DNA from: Ruminococcus sp. Phil15
Lineage (GTDB): Bacteria; Bacillota; Clostridia; Oscillospirales; Ruminococcaceae
Length of the DNA stretch: 64,000 bases
Reading direction: 5' to 3'
Assembly (NCBI GenBank): GCA_001940995.1
Contig: MSHC01000023.1
Span: 331-64,330, forward strand
This document shows positions 37,754 to 47,845 of the stretch, one piece after another; position 1 is the first letter of the stretch; each line of letters begins with the position of its first letter. The notes beneath the pieces are model-generated. The model saw only the letters and a list, made by a program, of their open reading frames with translations, searched no databases and was not told the DNA's origin. Both the position numbers and the translations under genes were made by a program.

Positions 37754-39172
37754 ATGGGCGGATTATTTGGTGCAGCGTCAAAAACAGATTGCGTTTTTGA
37801 TGTTTTTTTTGGTACGGACTACCACTCCCACCTCGGTACAAGACGTGCAGGAATGGTGGTGTACGATAAAGAAAAGGGCTTCGACAGGTCTATCCATAAT
37901 ATCGAAAATTCGCCTTTCAGAACAAAGTTTGCCGACGAGATGAACAAGATGACAGGTCAGCTCGGCATAGGCTGTATCTCCGACTACGAGCCGCAGCCGA
38001 TTATGGTTCGCTCCCACCTTGGTACATACGCTATCTGCACCGTCGGAAGAATCAATAACGTGGACGAGCTTGTTGAGCTTGTCTATAATAACGGACATAC
38101 CCATTTTCTTGAAATGAGCGGCGGAGATATAAACCCGACAGAGCTTTGCGCATCTATTATAAATCAGAAGCCTACTATCCTGGAAGGAATCGCATATGCC
38201 CAGGAAGTTATCGAAGGCTCTATGAGTATGCTCGTTATGACCGATAAGGGCATCTATGCCGCCCGTGACAGATTGGGCAGAACTCCTATACACCTCGGTT
38301 CAAAAGAGGACGGCTACTGTGTGGCGTTCGAGGACTTCTCGTTCTTTAACCTCGGTTATAAAAAGGAAGAGGAGCTTGGTCCAGGCGAGATCGTCTATTT
38401 AACGGCAGACGAAGCAAAGACTGTGAAAAAGCCCGGCAGGAAAATGAAAATCTGTACGTTCCTCTGGATATACTACGGCTACCCCTGTGCAACCTATGAG
38501 GGAGAGTCGGTCGAGAGCGTAAGAAACCGCTGCGGCGGTATGCTCGCAATGAGAGATAAGGGCGACGTTTCCCTCGATGTAGTAGCAGGCGTTCCGGATT
38601 CAGGCACAGCCCACGCAATCGGCTACTGCAACGCAAGCGGAGTGCCGTTCGCAAGACCGTTTATCAAATATACTCCGACATGGCCACGTTCATTTATGCC
38701 GCCAACGCAGAAAAAACGTAACCTTATCGCAAAAATGAAGATTTTGCCTGTAACAAACGTAATCAAGGACAAAAGCCTCCTGCTTATCGACGACTCGATC
38801 GTAAGAGGAACTCAGCTTGGCGAAACGACCCGGTTCCTCTACGACAACGGCGCAAAGGAGGTACACGTTAGACCCGCCTGCCCGCCTATCCTGTTTGGCT
38901 GTAAGTATCTTAACTTCTCACGCTCTACATCGGAGCTTGACCTTATAACAAGACGTGTTATCCTCGAAAGAGAAGGCGATAAAGCGGACGACCCGAACGT
39001 CCTTGCCGACTATGCAAATCCCGAAAGTGAGAATTATAAGGAAATGCTCGCCGCAGTCTGCGAGAAGCTCGGCTTCACAACCCTCAAGTATAACAGACTT
39101 GACGATATGATTAAGGCCGTCGGAATCGACCCCGAATGCCTGTGTACATACTGCTGGGACGGCAGAGAATAA
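37754..39172 (+). CDS. amidophosphoribosyltransferase-like protein lacking the N-terminal nucleophile Cys
   Basis: MGGLFGAASKTDCVFDVFFGTDYHSHLGTRRAGMVVYDKEKG (MGG, not MCG); PRPP loop SLLLIDDSIVRGTQLGETT. Confidence 0.85.
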   Translation: MGGLFGAASKTDCVFDVFFGTDYHSHLGTRRAGMVVYDKEKGFDRSIHNIENSPFRTKFADEMNKMTGQLGIGCISDYEPQPIMVRSHLGTYAICTVGRINNVDELVELVYNNGHTHFLEMSGGDINPTELCASIINQKPTILEGIAYAQEVIEGSMSMLVMTDKGIYAARDRLGRTPIHLGSKEDGYCVAFEDFSFFNLGYKKEEELGPGEIVYLTADEAKTVKKPGRKMKICTFLWIYYGYPCATYEGESVESVRNRCGGMLAMRDKGDVSLDVVAGVPDSGTAHAIGYCNASGVPFARPFIKYTPTWPRSFMPPTQKKRNLIAKMKILPVTNVIKDKSLLLIDDSIVRGTQLGETTRFLYDNGAKEVHVRPACPPILFGCKYLNFSRSTSELDLITRRVILEREGDKADDPNVLADYANPESENYKEMLAAVCEKLGFTTLKYNRLDDMIKAVGIDPECLCTYCWDGRE

Positions 39173-39186
39173 GAAACTAAAATTTT

Positions 39187-39218
39187 GGACGAATTCGTAA
39201 TGGGTTCGTCCTTTTTTT
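39187..39218 (+). terminator. Rho-independent terminator
   Basis: GGACGAA-ttcgtaatggg-TTCGTCCTTTTTTT. Confidence 0.75.
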
Positions 39219-39401
39219 GCCCCAAAACAGGCGCTTTGCGGATTTTTTGAGTGATTTCCGGAACTTAACTTTTATAAGATTAAGAAACTTATTTTATAAT
39301 TTTTTCTTGAAAACTGTCGCTCTTAACAAGTGGCATCGTTTTCAAATGTGCAACTTGCACAAACCCCTCCAAAATTATTTTTTCGTAATCGTTTTAGTCG
39401 C

Positions 39402-39430
39402 TTGACAATCTCTCATATAATTGGTATAAT
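39402..39430 (+). promoter_or_regulatory. sigma-A promoter of the 39.6-53.1 kb transporter operon
   Basis: TTGACA (39402-39407), 17-nt spacer, TATAAT (39425-39430). Confidence 0.85.
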
Positions 39431-39520
39431 TATGATTAACTTAGTATGGGCATTTTGACTATTTTGCATAAATGATTTGCCAAATTCAACAAATTAAATA
39501 GCGTTTTTAACAAACTAATG

Positions 39521-39534
39521 TGAAACGTTTACAT
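39521..39534. promoter_or_regulatory. LacI-family operator-like palindrome
   Basis: TGAAACGTTTACAT; TGxAAACGTTTxCA-type inverted repeat upstream of the operon. Confidence 0.55.
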
Positions 39535-39595
39535 AATTCCAAACTAAGGAAAAAATGGGCATTATGTACAAAAATCAGTCGTATGAGGAAATGTT

Positions 39596-40276
39596 ATGGC
39601 TACTATTTTGAAAGCGGATAAGATTTTGCGTGAATTCAAAATCGGTGACGGAAATACGGTTACCGCATTGAAAGACGTCTGTGTTGATATCGAGGAAGGC
39701 CAGCTTACCATCCTCAGAGGACGTTCGGGCAGCGGAAAGACAACGCTCATCAACATTCTCGGCGCTCTCGATAAGCCGACCGACGGAGAGGTTGTCTTCG
39801 ACGGCAAGGATATCACAAAGCTGAGCGAGAAAAAGCGTGACGATTTAAGACGTCACGATATGGCGTTCGTGTTCCAGTCTGTTGCGCTTATAGCAAGTAT
39901 GACAGCCTACGAAAATGTCGAGTTCGGCTTGCGGCTTGCGGGCGTCCCTGCGAACGAAAGGGAACAGAGAGCCAAGGAAGCCCTTACCCGTGTGGGCCTT
40001 GAAAAGCGAATGTATCACAGACCGGGCGAAATGTCGGGCGGCGAACAGCAGAGAGTCGCTATCGCAAGAGCTATCGCCCACAGACCGAAAATCGTTTTCG
40101 CGGACGAGCCTACCGCCGAGCTTGATACGGTTACCTCCCTCCACGTCGTAAAGCTCTTTAAAGAGCTGGTAGCCGAAAAGGGAATGACCATTATAATGAC
40201 AACCCATGACCCGAGTATGATGGATATAGCCGATAAGGTCTATACGCTTGAGGACGGTGAGATTGTTGGCGAATGA
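39596..40276 (+). CDS. ABC transporter ATP-binding protein (LolD/MacB-type)
   Basis: GRSGSGKTTLINILGALDKPTDGEVVFDGKDI, MSGGEQQRVAIARAIAHRPKIVFADEPTAELDT. Confidence 0.93.
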   Translation: MATILKADKILREFKIGDGNTVTALKDVCVDIEEGQLTILRGRSGSGKTTLINILGALDKPTDGEVVFDGKDITKLSEKKRDDLRRHDMAFVFQSVALIASMTAYENVEFGLRLAGVPANEREQRAKEALTRVGLEKRMYHRPGEMSGGEQQRVAIARAIAHRPKIVFADEPTAELDTVTSLHVVKLFKELVAEKGMTIIMTTHDPSMMDIADKVYTLEDGEIVGE

Positions 40277-41204
40277 TGAGAATGTTGTAAAGGACGACGT
40301 GATAATTTCCTGCGACAATCTCGTTAAGATTTACAAAACGGATGAGATTGAAGTAGTCGCACTTCAGGGTCTTGACCTTGAAGTAAAAAGAGGCGAGCTT
40401 ATGGCGATCGTCGGAAATTCGGGAAGCGGCAAGTCAACGCTCCTGAATATGCTCGGCGGCCTCGATAAGCCGTCCGCAGGAAGCCTCTACATCGACGGAA
40501 GAAATCTTCTCAAGTTCGGTGAAAAGGACTACATAGACTACAAAAGAAACGTTGTGGGCTTCGTGTGGCAGAATAACGCGCGAAACCTCGTTCCCTATCT
40601 TACGGCGCTTCAGAACGTCGAAATGCCGATGCTCCTTAAAGGTGCAAAGGAGAAAAGGGAAAGAGCAACCTACCTGCTGAAAAAGGTAGGACTGGAAAAA
40701 CGAATGAACAGCCGTCTTGACCAGATGTCGGGCGGAGAACAGCAGAGGGTGGCGATCGCTATCGCACTCGCAAACAAGCCGAAAATATTGCTCGCCGACG
40801 AGCCGACAGGCTCGGTCGACACAAAGACCTCTGCCGCAATCCTCGATATCTTCAAGGAGCTTAATAAGTCGGAGGGAATAACGATCGTAATCGTTACCCA
40901 CGACGTAAAGCTTGCAAGGCATATCGACCGTGTCGTTGCGATACGGGACGGAAGAACAAGCTCCGAAATCATACGAAAAAAGAGCTATGCCGATGAGCTG
41001 AGCGAGCTAAAAGCCGCCGACGCCGAAAACGGCGAAGCGGAGGAGCAGGAGGATATCCACGAGGAGCTTGCGGTTCTCGATAGGTCGGGAAGAGTGCAGC
41101 TTCCGAGAGAATATCTCGATGCGCTGGAAATAAAGGGCGGCTCGAAAGTTAAAGTCGAGCTGAGCGAGGACAGGGACAGAATAGTTGTCTTTAGGTCCGA
41201 CTAA
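40263..41204 (+). CDS. ABC transporter ATP-binding protein (LolD/MacB-type) with C-terminal SpoVT-AbrB-like domain; start approximate
   Basis: [57 protein letters not shown]-terminus LAVLDRSGRVQLPREYLDALEIKGGSKVKVELSEDRDRIVVF. Confidence 0.88.
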   Translation: MLANDENVVKDDVIISCDNLVKIYKTDEIEVVALQGLDLEVKRGELMAIVGNSGSGKSTLLNMLGGLDKPSAGSLYIDGRNLLKFGEKDYIDYKRNVVGFVWQNNARNLVPYLTALQNVEMPMLLKGAKEKRERATYLLKKVGLEKRMNSRLDQMSGGEQQRVAIAIALANKPKILLADEPTGSVDTKTSAAILDIFKELNKSEGITIVIVTHDVKLARHIDRVVAIRDGRTSSEIIRKKSYADELSELKAADAENGEAEEQEDIHEELAVLDRSGRVQLPREYLDALEIKGGSKVKVELSEDRDRIVVFRSD

Positions 41205-41268
41205 ATATCATTCTTTGCAATAGTCCAACGGGACGTTCATATAGCATAAAACAGAAAGGTGGATAAAT

Positions 41269-44193
41269 GTGAAAACAGACAAGTTAAAGCGGATAACAGC
41301 GCTGATGCTCGCCCTTGCATTTACATTCTCGGCAATACCGACGGCGTTTGCCGATGACGCAGCAGCCGCTGAAGCTTCTTCATCGGGAACGGACGCTGAA
41401 AGCTCTTGGGAAGAAAGAAATTCGATTATTTCCTACGGCGAATACCTTGAGAAGCACGCAGACGCAGCGCTCCCCGACAAGGAGATTTACATCTACGGAA
41501 AGGACTTCACTTCAAAGAGCGACGAAACATCTGCAAGCGTCATTACGGTAGACGGCAAGCAGGACGTCCTCAACTGGGAAAGCCAGGACGGCGAGCTTAC
41601 CTATGAGTTTGACGTCGCAGAGGAGGGCTTCTACAACATACTTTTCTCCTACGAGGCGCTCTCAAGCCCGGCAAATGAAATAGAGTTCGCCCTTTCATTT
41701 GACGGCGAAATTCCTTACGACACAGCTTCAAGACTTACACTCAGCAAGGTGTGGGTCAACGAAACAGATATCACACAGGACTTCAACGACAACGATATAA
41801 GACCGGGTCAGGTTGAAAAGGTTATGTGGCAGAAAGCATACCTCGAGGACGTTGACGGACTTTACAACGGCGCATTGGAGTTCTATCTCACAAAGGGTAA
41901 GCACACTCTTACTCTTTCCTCTACAAAGGCAAGATTTGCTATCGAATATATCAAGCTTTGCAGAGATTCAGTTCCTCAGCCGTACGTTGCCCCTTCAGAC
42001 TCCGAGCTTGCCGCTTCAAACGGCGTGGGAATCATCAAGCTCGAGGGCGAAGACGCAGATTATAAGAGCGACAGAACGCTCTTCCCTACATCTGACAGAA
42101 CATCTTACCTCACTTCTCCGTCAGACCCTACCAAGACAAAGTACAATACTATCGGTAAGGACAGCTGGGCAAAGGCAGGTCAGGAGGTCACATGGAGCTT
42201 CCATATCGACAAGTCAGGCTATTATAAAGTAGGTATCAGAGCAAGACAAAGCACAATGAGAGGCTTCTATTCAAACAGAAAGCTCTATATCGACGGCGTC
42301 TGCCCTAACGCAGAGTCGGCACAGCTCAAATTCTACTACTCAACAGACTGGACTCTTACAGTTCCTGAAACAGCAAACGGCGACACGATTTACTACTACC
42401 TCGAAGCAGGCGACCATACCATTACGCTCGAGTCTGTTCCGGGTGAAATAGGCGAGATCATGGACGACCTTGACAGCCTCGTTCAGGAAATCAATAACTA
42501 CTACCGTGAGATCCGTCAGATTACAGGCCCTTCGCCTGACGAATACACAGACTACAATATCGACACCGTTATCCCTGAAGTAAGAGATGACTTCAAGTCG
42601 TTCAGCAACCAGCTCAAGGATCTCCAGAAGCAGGTTGACGAGCTTATGAGCAGCGGCGGAAACGAGGCTGTAACGCTTAACGAAATGGCAATCATTCTCG
42701 ATAAGTGCGTTAAAGACCCTTGGAAGATCCCTACGCTTATGTCGCAGATCAAGGATAACGTAACAGCGCTTTCTTCTTGGATGCTTACCTACAGAGAACA
42801 GCCGCTTGAGCTTGACTTTGTTGAGATCGCATCTATCGACGAAAACTTTACAAGCGTTAAGTCGTCCTTCTTTGAGAGCCTCAAGTTTAGCTTCCTCTCA
42901 TTCATCGGCTCCTTCTTTGAGGATTATAACACACTCTCCTCTGAAGAAGGCAAGGCAAATACGCTTTCCTGCTGGATTACTTTAGGCCGTGACCAGGCAC
43001 AGGTAGTTCGTGCAATGATCGAAAACGACTATAACCCTAATGCAGATACTAAGATTGCATTAAAACTCGTTCAGGGCGGTATCCTTGAATCCACAATGGC
43101 AGGCAAGGGACCTGACATAGGCTTGTTTATGGGCGGAGACTACCCGATACAGCTCGCAGCCCGTGACCTCATCGTCGATATCTCACAGTACGATGACTAC
43201 GCTGATGTAACAACACGTTTCTCTAAGGACGCTATGACGCTCTATACTTATAATGACGGCGTTTACGCCCTCCCTGTCCAGCAGACGTTCCCTATGATGT
43301 TCTACCGTGACGATATCCTCTCCGAGTACGGCATCAACGGCGCTACTGACATTCAGACATGGGAAGACCTCATCGGTATCCTCCCAACGCTTCAGAGAAA
43401 TTACCTCGAGGTAGGTCTTATCCTCCCTGTAAATACTACTCAGAACGGTACAACAACTGTTCCTACAACAACGGAAGCAGGAAGCACATTCGCAATGCTT
43501 ATGCTCCAGCAGGGCCTTAACTTCTACAACGAGGGCCTTACAAAGACAACCTTTGACAACCAGATCGCCGTTGATGCGTTCGAGATGTGGACAGAGTTCT
43601 ATACCAAGTACAGCTTCCAGCAGACATACGACGCTCTTACAAGATTCAGAACAGGTGAAATGCCAATCGTTATCCAGGGCTATACATTCTATAATACGCT
43701 CGCTGTTACAGCTCCGGAAATCAAGGGCGCATGGAACTTCACCCTCGTTCCGGGTACGGAGCAGGCTGACGGAACAATCAATCACGCTTCTAACTCCTCA
43801 GGCTCAGGTGCGATAATCTTTACGTCCTGCAAGAACCAGGACGCAGCTTGGGACTTCATCAAGTGGTTTACTTCAACAGAGGCCCAGGTAGAGTATGCGA
43901 ACGACATCGAAGCCGTTCTCGGAACTCTCGGTAGATTTGATACGGCAAACGTCGAAGCGTTAAAGCAGATCTCATGGTCGTCAGCCGAGCTTGAGCTTTT
44001 ACTTGAACAGCTCGAACAGCAGGTCGAAATTCCTATCATTCCTGCAACCTACGGCGTAACGAGAAATATCGTAAACGCATTCCGTGCAGTAGTAAACGAC
44101 GCCGATAACGCAAGAGATACTCTTATGTGGTACAACAGAGATATCAACGCCGAAATCGAGCGTAAGCGTGAAGATTTAGGTCTTAATGATTAA
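41269..44193 (+). CDS. large (974 aa) exported solute-binding protein with N-terminal CBM-like modules
   Basis: Signal peptide MKTDKLKRITALMLALAFTFSAIPTAFADD without lipobox Cys. Two beta-rich CBM6/35-like segments, then a family-1 SBP domain (ESTMAGKGPDIGLFMGGDYPIQLAARDLIVDISQY ... VIQGYTFYNTLAVTAPEIKGAWNFTLVPG). Confidence 0.8.
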   Translation: MKTDKLKRITALMLALAFTFSAIPTAFADDAAAAEASSSGTDAESSWEERNSIISYGEYLEKHADAALPDKEIYIYGKDFTSKSDETSASVITVDGKQDVLNWESQDGELTYEFDVAEEGFYNILFSYEALSSPANEIEFALSFDGEIPYDTASRLTLSKVWVNETDITQDFNDNDIRPGQVEKVMWQKAYLEDVDGLYNGALEFYLTKGKHTLTLSSTKARFAIEYIKLCRDSVPQPYVAPSDSELAASNGVGIIKLEGEDADYKSDRTLFPTSDRTSYLTSPSDPTKTKYNTIGKDSWAKAGQEVTWSFHIDKSGYYKVGIRARQSTMRGFYSNRKLYIDGVCPNAESAQLKFYYSTDWTLTVPETANGDTIYYYLEAGDHTITLESVPGEIGEIMDDLDSLVQEINNYYREIRQITGPSPDEYTDYNIDTVIPEVRDDFKSFSNQLKDLQKQVDELMSSGGNEAVTLNEMAIILDKCVKDPWKIPTLMSQIKDNVTALSSWMLTYREQPLELDFVEIASIDENFTSVKSSFFESLKFSFLSFIGSFFEDYNTLSSEEGKANTLSCWITLGRDQAQVVRAMIENDYNPNADTKIALKLVQGGILESTMAGKGPDIGLFMGGDYPIQLAARDLIVDISQYDDYADVTTRFSKDAMTLYTYNDGVYALPVQQTFPMMFYRDDILSEYGINGATDIQTWEDLIGILPTLQRNYLEVGLILPVNTTQNGTTTVPTTTEAGSTFAMLMLQQGLNFYNEGLTKTTFDNQIAVDAFEMWTEFYTKYSFQQTYDALTRFRTGEMPIVIQGYTFYNTLAVTAPEIKGAWNFTLVPGTEQADGTINHASNSSGSGAIIFTSCKNQDAAWDFIKWFTSTEAQVEYANDIEAVLGTLGRFDTANVEALKQISWSSAELELLLEQLEQQVEIPIIPATYGVTRNIVNAFRAVVNDADNARDTLMWYNRDINAEIERKREDLGLND

Positions 44194-44213
44194 GAAAGGG
44201 GGAGCAAAAAATA

Positions 44214-45158
44214 ATGGCAGTTAAAACCGCAGTAAAAGACGCTCCGCTTAATAAGCAGAGCAAGAGTAAATACACCTGGCATATGATGAAGATCAATAAA
44301 GCCTGCTATGCAATGCTCGCCCCGTTTATGATCCTCTTCACAATATTCACGGTAATTCCTGTTATAATTACCCTGCCGCTTGCATTTACTAACTTCAATA
44401 TGGCTCAGTTTCCTGAGTTCACAGGACTTTCAAACTTCTATACACTGTTCCTAAACGACGATACGTTTATGCTCGCAGTGCAGAACACTCTCGTTTTCGC
44501 AGTGTTTACAGGACCTTTCAGCTATGTGCTAAGCTTTATCCTCGCTTGGCTCATCAATGAAATGCACCCTGTGCTGAAGACGTTCTTTACATTCGTTTTC
44601 TATGCTCCGTCAATGACTACGTCAGCTTATGTAATCTGGCAGCTCCTCCTCTCAGGCGACTCAAAGGGTTACATTAACGCTATCCTCATTAGCCTGGGCA
44701 TACTTAACTCGCCGCAGCAGTGGCTTACCGATACCAAGTATATACTTATAGTTTGTATCATCGTTCAGCTCTGGATCTCTATGGGCGCAGGCTTCCTTTC
44801 GCTTCGTGCCGGCTTCCAGAACATCGACAAGTCAATGTATGAGGCAGGCGCAATCGAAGGTATCAAGAACAGATGGCAGGAGCTTTTCCTTATTACAATC
44901 CCGTCAATGGGACCTCAGCTCCTCTTTGCAGCCGTTTTGCAGATATCAGCTTCATTTACAGTTGGCGTGGTATCCCAGAACCTCGTAGGCCTTCCTTCGA
45001 CAGACTATGCGGCTCATACGGTAATGAACCACGCTACCGACTACGGCTGGATCAGATACGAGATGGGTTACGCTTCGGCAATTTGTTTGATTCTCTTTGT
45101 CGTAATGCTCCTTGTTAATAAGCTTATTAACTGGATATTACGCAGATATGTAGACTAA
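44214..45158 (+). CDS. sugar ABC transporter permease (MalF-like)
   Basis: EAGAIEGIKNRWQELFLITIPSMGPQLLFAAV EAA loop; multiple TM helices. Confidence 0.92.
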   Translation: MAVKTAVKDAPLNKQSKSKYTWHMMKINKACYAMLAPFMILFTIFTVIPVIITLPLAFTNFNMAQFPEFTGLSNFYTLFLNDDTFMLAVQNTLVFAVFTGPFSYVLSFILAWLINEMHPVLKTFFTFVFYAPSMTTSAYVIWQLLLSGDSKGYINAILISLGILNSPQQWLTDTKYILIVCIIVQLWISMGAGFLSLRAGFQNIDKSMYEAGAIEGIKNRWQELFLITIPSMGPQLLFAAVLQISASFTVGVVSQNLVGLPSTDYAAHTVMNHATDYGWIRYEMGYASAICLILFVVMLLVNKLINWILRRYVD

Positions 45159-45173
45159 GGGGGTGACTGAAAA

Positions 45174-46067
45174 GTGGGTAAAAAGAAAAAGAGATATATC
45201 GAAGACATTAAGGTAAGAAAGAGTAATAAGAAGATCACAGGCTCCAGATGGGGTACTGCCCTTATCTTCATCTTCCTCTGCGTCACCGGTGTATTTATGA
45301 TATTCCCTATTTACTACGCAGTAGTTCAGTCATTCAAGCCGATTGAAGAGCTTTTCGTGTTCCCTCCTAAGCTCTACGTCCTCCACCCGACAGGAAAGAA
45401 CTACTCGGATATGATCAAGGTTGCTACAAGCCTCTGGGTACCGCTTTCAAGATATATCTTTAACAGCGTTTTCGTATCCATAGTTGTAACAGTAACAAAC
45501 GTTTTTGTATGCTGCTGCGCAGCCTTCGTCCTCTCGAAGTGCAAGTTCCCCGGCAACGCATTCTTTAATAAGCTTATCGTAACAGCACTTCTCTTTACAT
45601 CATCGGCTACTTGGATCATCCAGTTCCTCGTAATGGCAACAATGGGTATCATTGATACATACTGGGCGCTCATACTTCCAAGTATCGCAACGCCAATGGG
45701 ACTCTTCCTTATGAGACAGAGTATGTCAACCATTCACGACTCTATGATAGAAGCCGCTAAGGTTGACGGCGCAGGCCTTTTCAGAATCTGCTGGCAGGTA
45801 GTAGTACCGAACCAGAAGCCTGCTATTATGACTCTTATCATCTTTGCTTTCCAGGACGCTTGGAACAAGCAGAGCGGTACTATCATCTACTCCGAAGAGC
45901 TAAAGACGCTCCCGACAATTATGCAGCAGATCGCCGCAACAGGTATTGCACGTCAGGGTGTAACATTTGCAACTTCAGTAATACTTATGCTTCCTCCGCT
46001 TATCGTTTTCCTTATTGCCCAGAGCAACGTTATGGAAACTATGGCAAACTCAGGAATTAAGGATTAA
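45174..46067 (+). CDS. sugar ABC transporter permease (MalG-like)
   Basis: EAAKVDGAGLFRICWQVVVPNQKPAIMTLIIFAFQDAWNKQ. Confidence 0.92.
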   Translation: MGKKKKRYIEDIKVRKSNKKITGSRWGTALIFIFLCVTGVFMIFPIYYAVVQSFKPIEELFVFPPKLYVLHPTGKNYSDMIKVATSLWVPLSRYIFNSVFVSIVVTVTNVFVCCCAAFVLSKCKFPGNAFFNKLIVTALLFTSSATWIIQFLVMATMGIIDTYWALILPSIATPMGLFLMRQSMSTIHDSMIEAAKVDGAGLFRICWQVVVPNQKPAIMTLIIFAFQDAWNKQSGTIIYSEELKTLPTIMQQIAATGIARQGVTFATSVILMLPPLIVFLIAQSNVMETMANSGIKD

Positions 46068-46110
46068 GCAGAATTTTAAGTCAAAAACTAAAATTTAGTA
46101 AAGGAAATAG

Positions 46111-47844
46111 GTGAAAACAGTGCAAATGAAAAAAGCAATTAAAAAGGCTATATCGCTTACGCTTGCCACGCTCTGTGTATCAAGCACAATGCTGACCGCC
46201 TACGCAAGCGAGCCTTATGACTCATACAGCTATGACTTCTGGGACGACCCGGTTCCTGCACAGGCTGCCTATAAGGTTAACGATACCTATACGGGCAAAA
46301 ACTTAGGACTCGAAAGACTTACAGACCCCGAAGACGAGCTGTTTATAAGCAAGAACATCTCAACCTCCCTATCGGGAGCTAAGGACATCTTCTTTGAAGA
46401 AACCTTGGAGGAGTTCTGGGTCGCAGATACGCAGAACTCAAGAATTTTAAGACTGAATAAAGATTTACAGCTTATCGGTTGCTATACAGGCGTTGACTCG
46501 ACAGAGTCCGGAAAGGCATCTTTCAATGCTCCGACAGGTATGTTTGTAAAGGTCGAGGAAAACGGCGACGTGATTTTATATGTCGGCGATACACAGAATT
46601 CCCGTATAGTAAAATGTAAGATAGTTGATGGCCTCAACTGCGAGTGCCTGCTCGAAATCGGAAAGCCCGATTCGGCAATCTATTCTTCAAAGTCAAATAC
46701 GTTCCTGCCTGAAAAGATTCTCGTTGACGGCGCAGACAATATCTATGCAGTATGTACCTCCCTCAACGCAGGTTCTGCCCAGTTTAACTATAAGGGCGAG
46801 TTCCAGGGCTTCTACGGCGCAAACCGTGTAGAAGTTACAGCAGAAATCATCAGACGTCAGATATGGAGAATTTTCGCTTCCGATGAACAGCTCAAGTCTA
46901 TGGAAAGCGCAGCACCGACAGAGTATAAGAACTTCGATATCGACGCCGAAGGCTTTATCTATACCTGTACAGAAGCCGCAAATACCACAACGGACGCCGT
47001 AAAGAAGCTTAACGCCGCAGGCTATAACATCTGGAATAACGACGCAGGCAACGAGTACCACTTCGGCGATATAGTAACAGGCAGTACATACGACGCCGCA
47101 ACAAACACAAACTACACAACAAGACTTACAGACCTCGATATCGACAAGGACGGATTTATCAATATCCTCGACTACTCAACAGGTAGAGTCTTTGTCTACG
47201 ACGAGTTCTGCAGCCTCGTTACGATTTTCGGTACAAAGAACAACAACTCCGACCAGAAGGGTAGCTTCAATGCCCCGAACGCAGTCGAAACAGCTTACGG
47301 AAACGTTTATGTTGTAGACGGCACAAAGAATGATATAACAGTCTATTCTACAACTCTCTACGGCTCATACTTAAAGCAGGCCGTTCTCCTCTACGACGAC
47401 GGTAGATACGAGGACGCAGAGCCGTACTGGCAGGAGGTTCTTGACAGAAACGGTACCTGCTCGTTCGCACTCTTGGGTCTGGGTAAAGCAGCCCTCAACA
47501 AGGGCGAATACAAGCTCGCTATGGAGTACTTTGAAGACTGCTACGCTCAGAGAAGCTACGACAGAGCATTCAAGTATTACCGTGAGCAGTGGCTGCAAGA
47601 TAACTTCATTCTCGTGTTCGTCGTTGTAGTAGCGCTCCTTATCTTTATTGCAGTATTCTCTACTCTCAAGAAGAAGGGAATAATCAAGAAGAGAGTCAGA
47701 AAGGTTAAAAAGGCCGCTCCCGAACGCAAGAAAACCAAGAAGGAACTTGAACACGAAGCTCAGATAGCAGCTGAGCTTGAAGCACAGAAAGCAGAAGCTT
47801 CGGAAGCTTTTGAAGCACAGGAAGCAGAAAAGGAGGAAGAATAA
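46111..47844 (+). CDS. exported NHL-propeller/TPR protein with C-terminal TM and basic tail
   Basis: Signal peptide; repeated VADTQNSRILRLNKDLQ, VGDTQNSRIVKC, VVDGTKNDITVYS propeller motifs; TPR-like DDGRYEDAEPYWQEVLDRNGTCSFALLGLGKAALNKGEYKLAMEYFEDCY; TM FILVFVVVVALLIFIAVF. Confidence 0.8.
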   Translation: MKTVQMKKAIKKAISLTLATLCVSSTMLTAYASEPYDSYSYDFWDDPVPAQAAYKVNDTYTGKNLGLERLTDPEDELFISKNISTSLSGAKDIFFEETLEEFWVADTQNSRILRLNKDLQLIGCYTGVDSTESGKASFNAPTGMFVKVEENGDVILYVGDTQNSRIVKCKIVDGLNCECLLEIGKPDSAIYSSKSNTFLPEKILVDGADNIYAVCTSLNAGSAQFNYKGEFQGFYGANRVEVTAEIIRRQIWRIFASDEQLKSMESAAPTEYKNFDIDAEGFIYTCTEAANTTTDAVKKLNAAGYNIWNNDAGNEYHFGDIVTGSTYDAATNTNYTTRLTDLDIDKDGFINILDYSTGRVFVYDEFCSLVTIFGTKNNNSDQKGSFNAPNAVETAYGNVYVVDGTKNDITVYSTTLYGSYLKQAVLLYDDGRYEDAEPYWQEVLDRNGTCSFALLGLGKAALNKGEYKLAMEYFEDCYAQRSYDRAFKYYREQWLQDNFILVFVVVVALLIFIAVFSTLKKKGIIKKRVRKVKKAAPERKKTKKELEHEAQIAAELEAQKAEASEAFEAQEAEKEEE

Positions 47845-47845
47845 T

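Noticed and set aside
43183-43785. 200-aa minus-strand ORF
   Set aside because: Fully antisense to the giant SBP gene, no recognisable domain or RBS.
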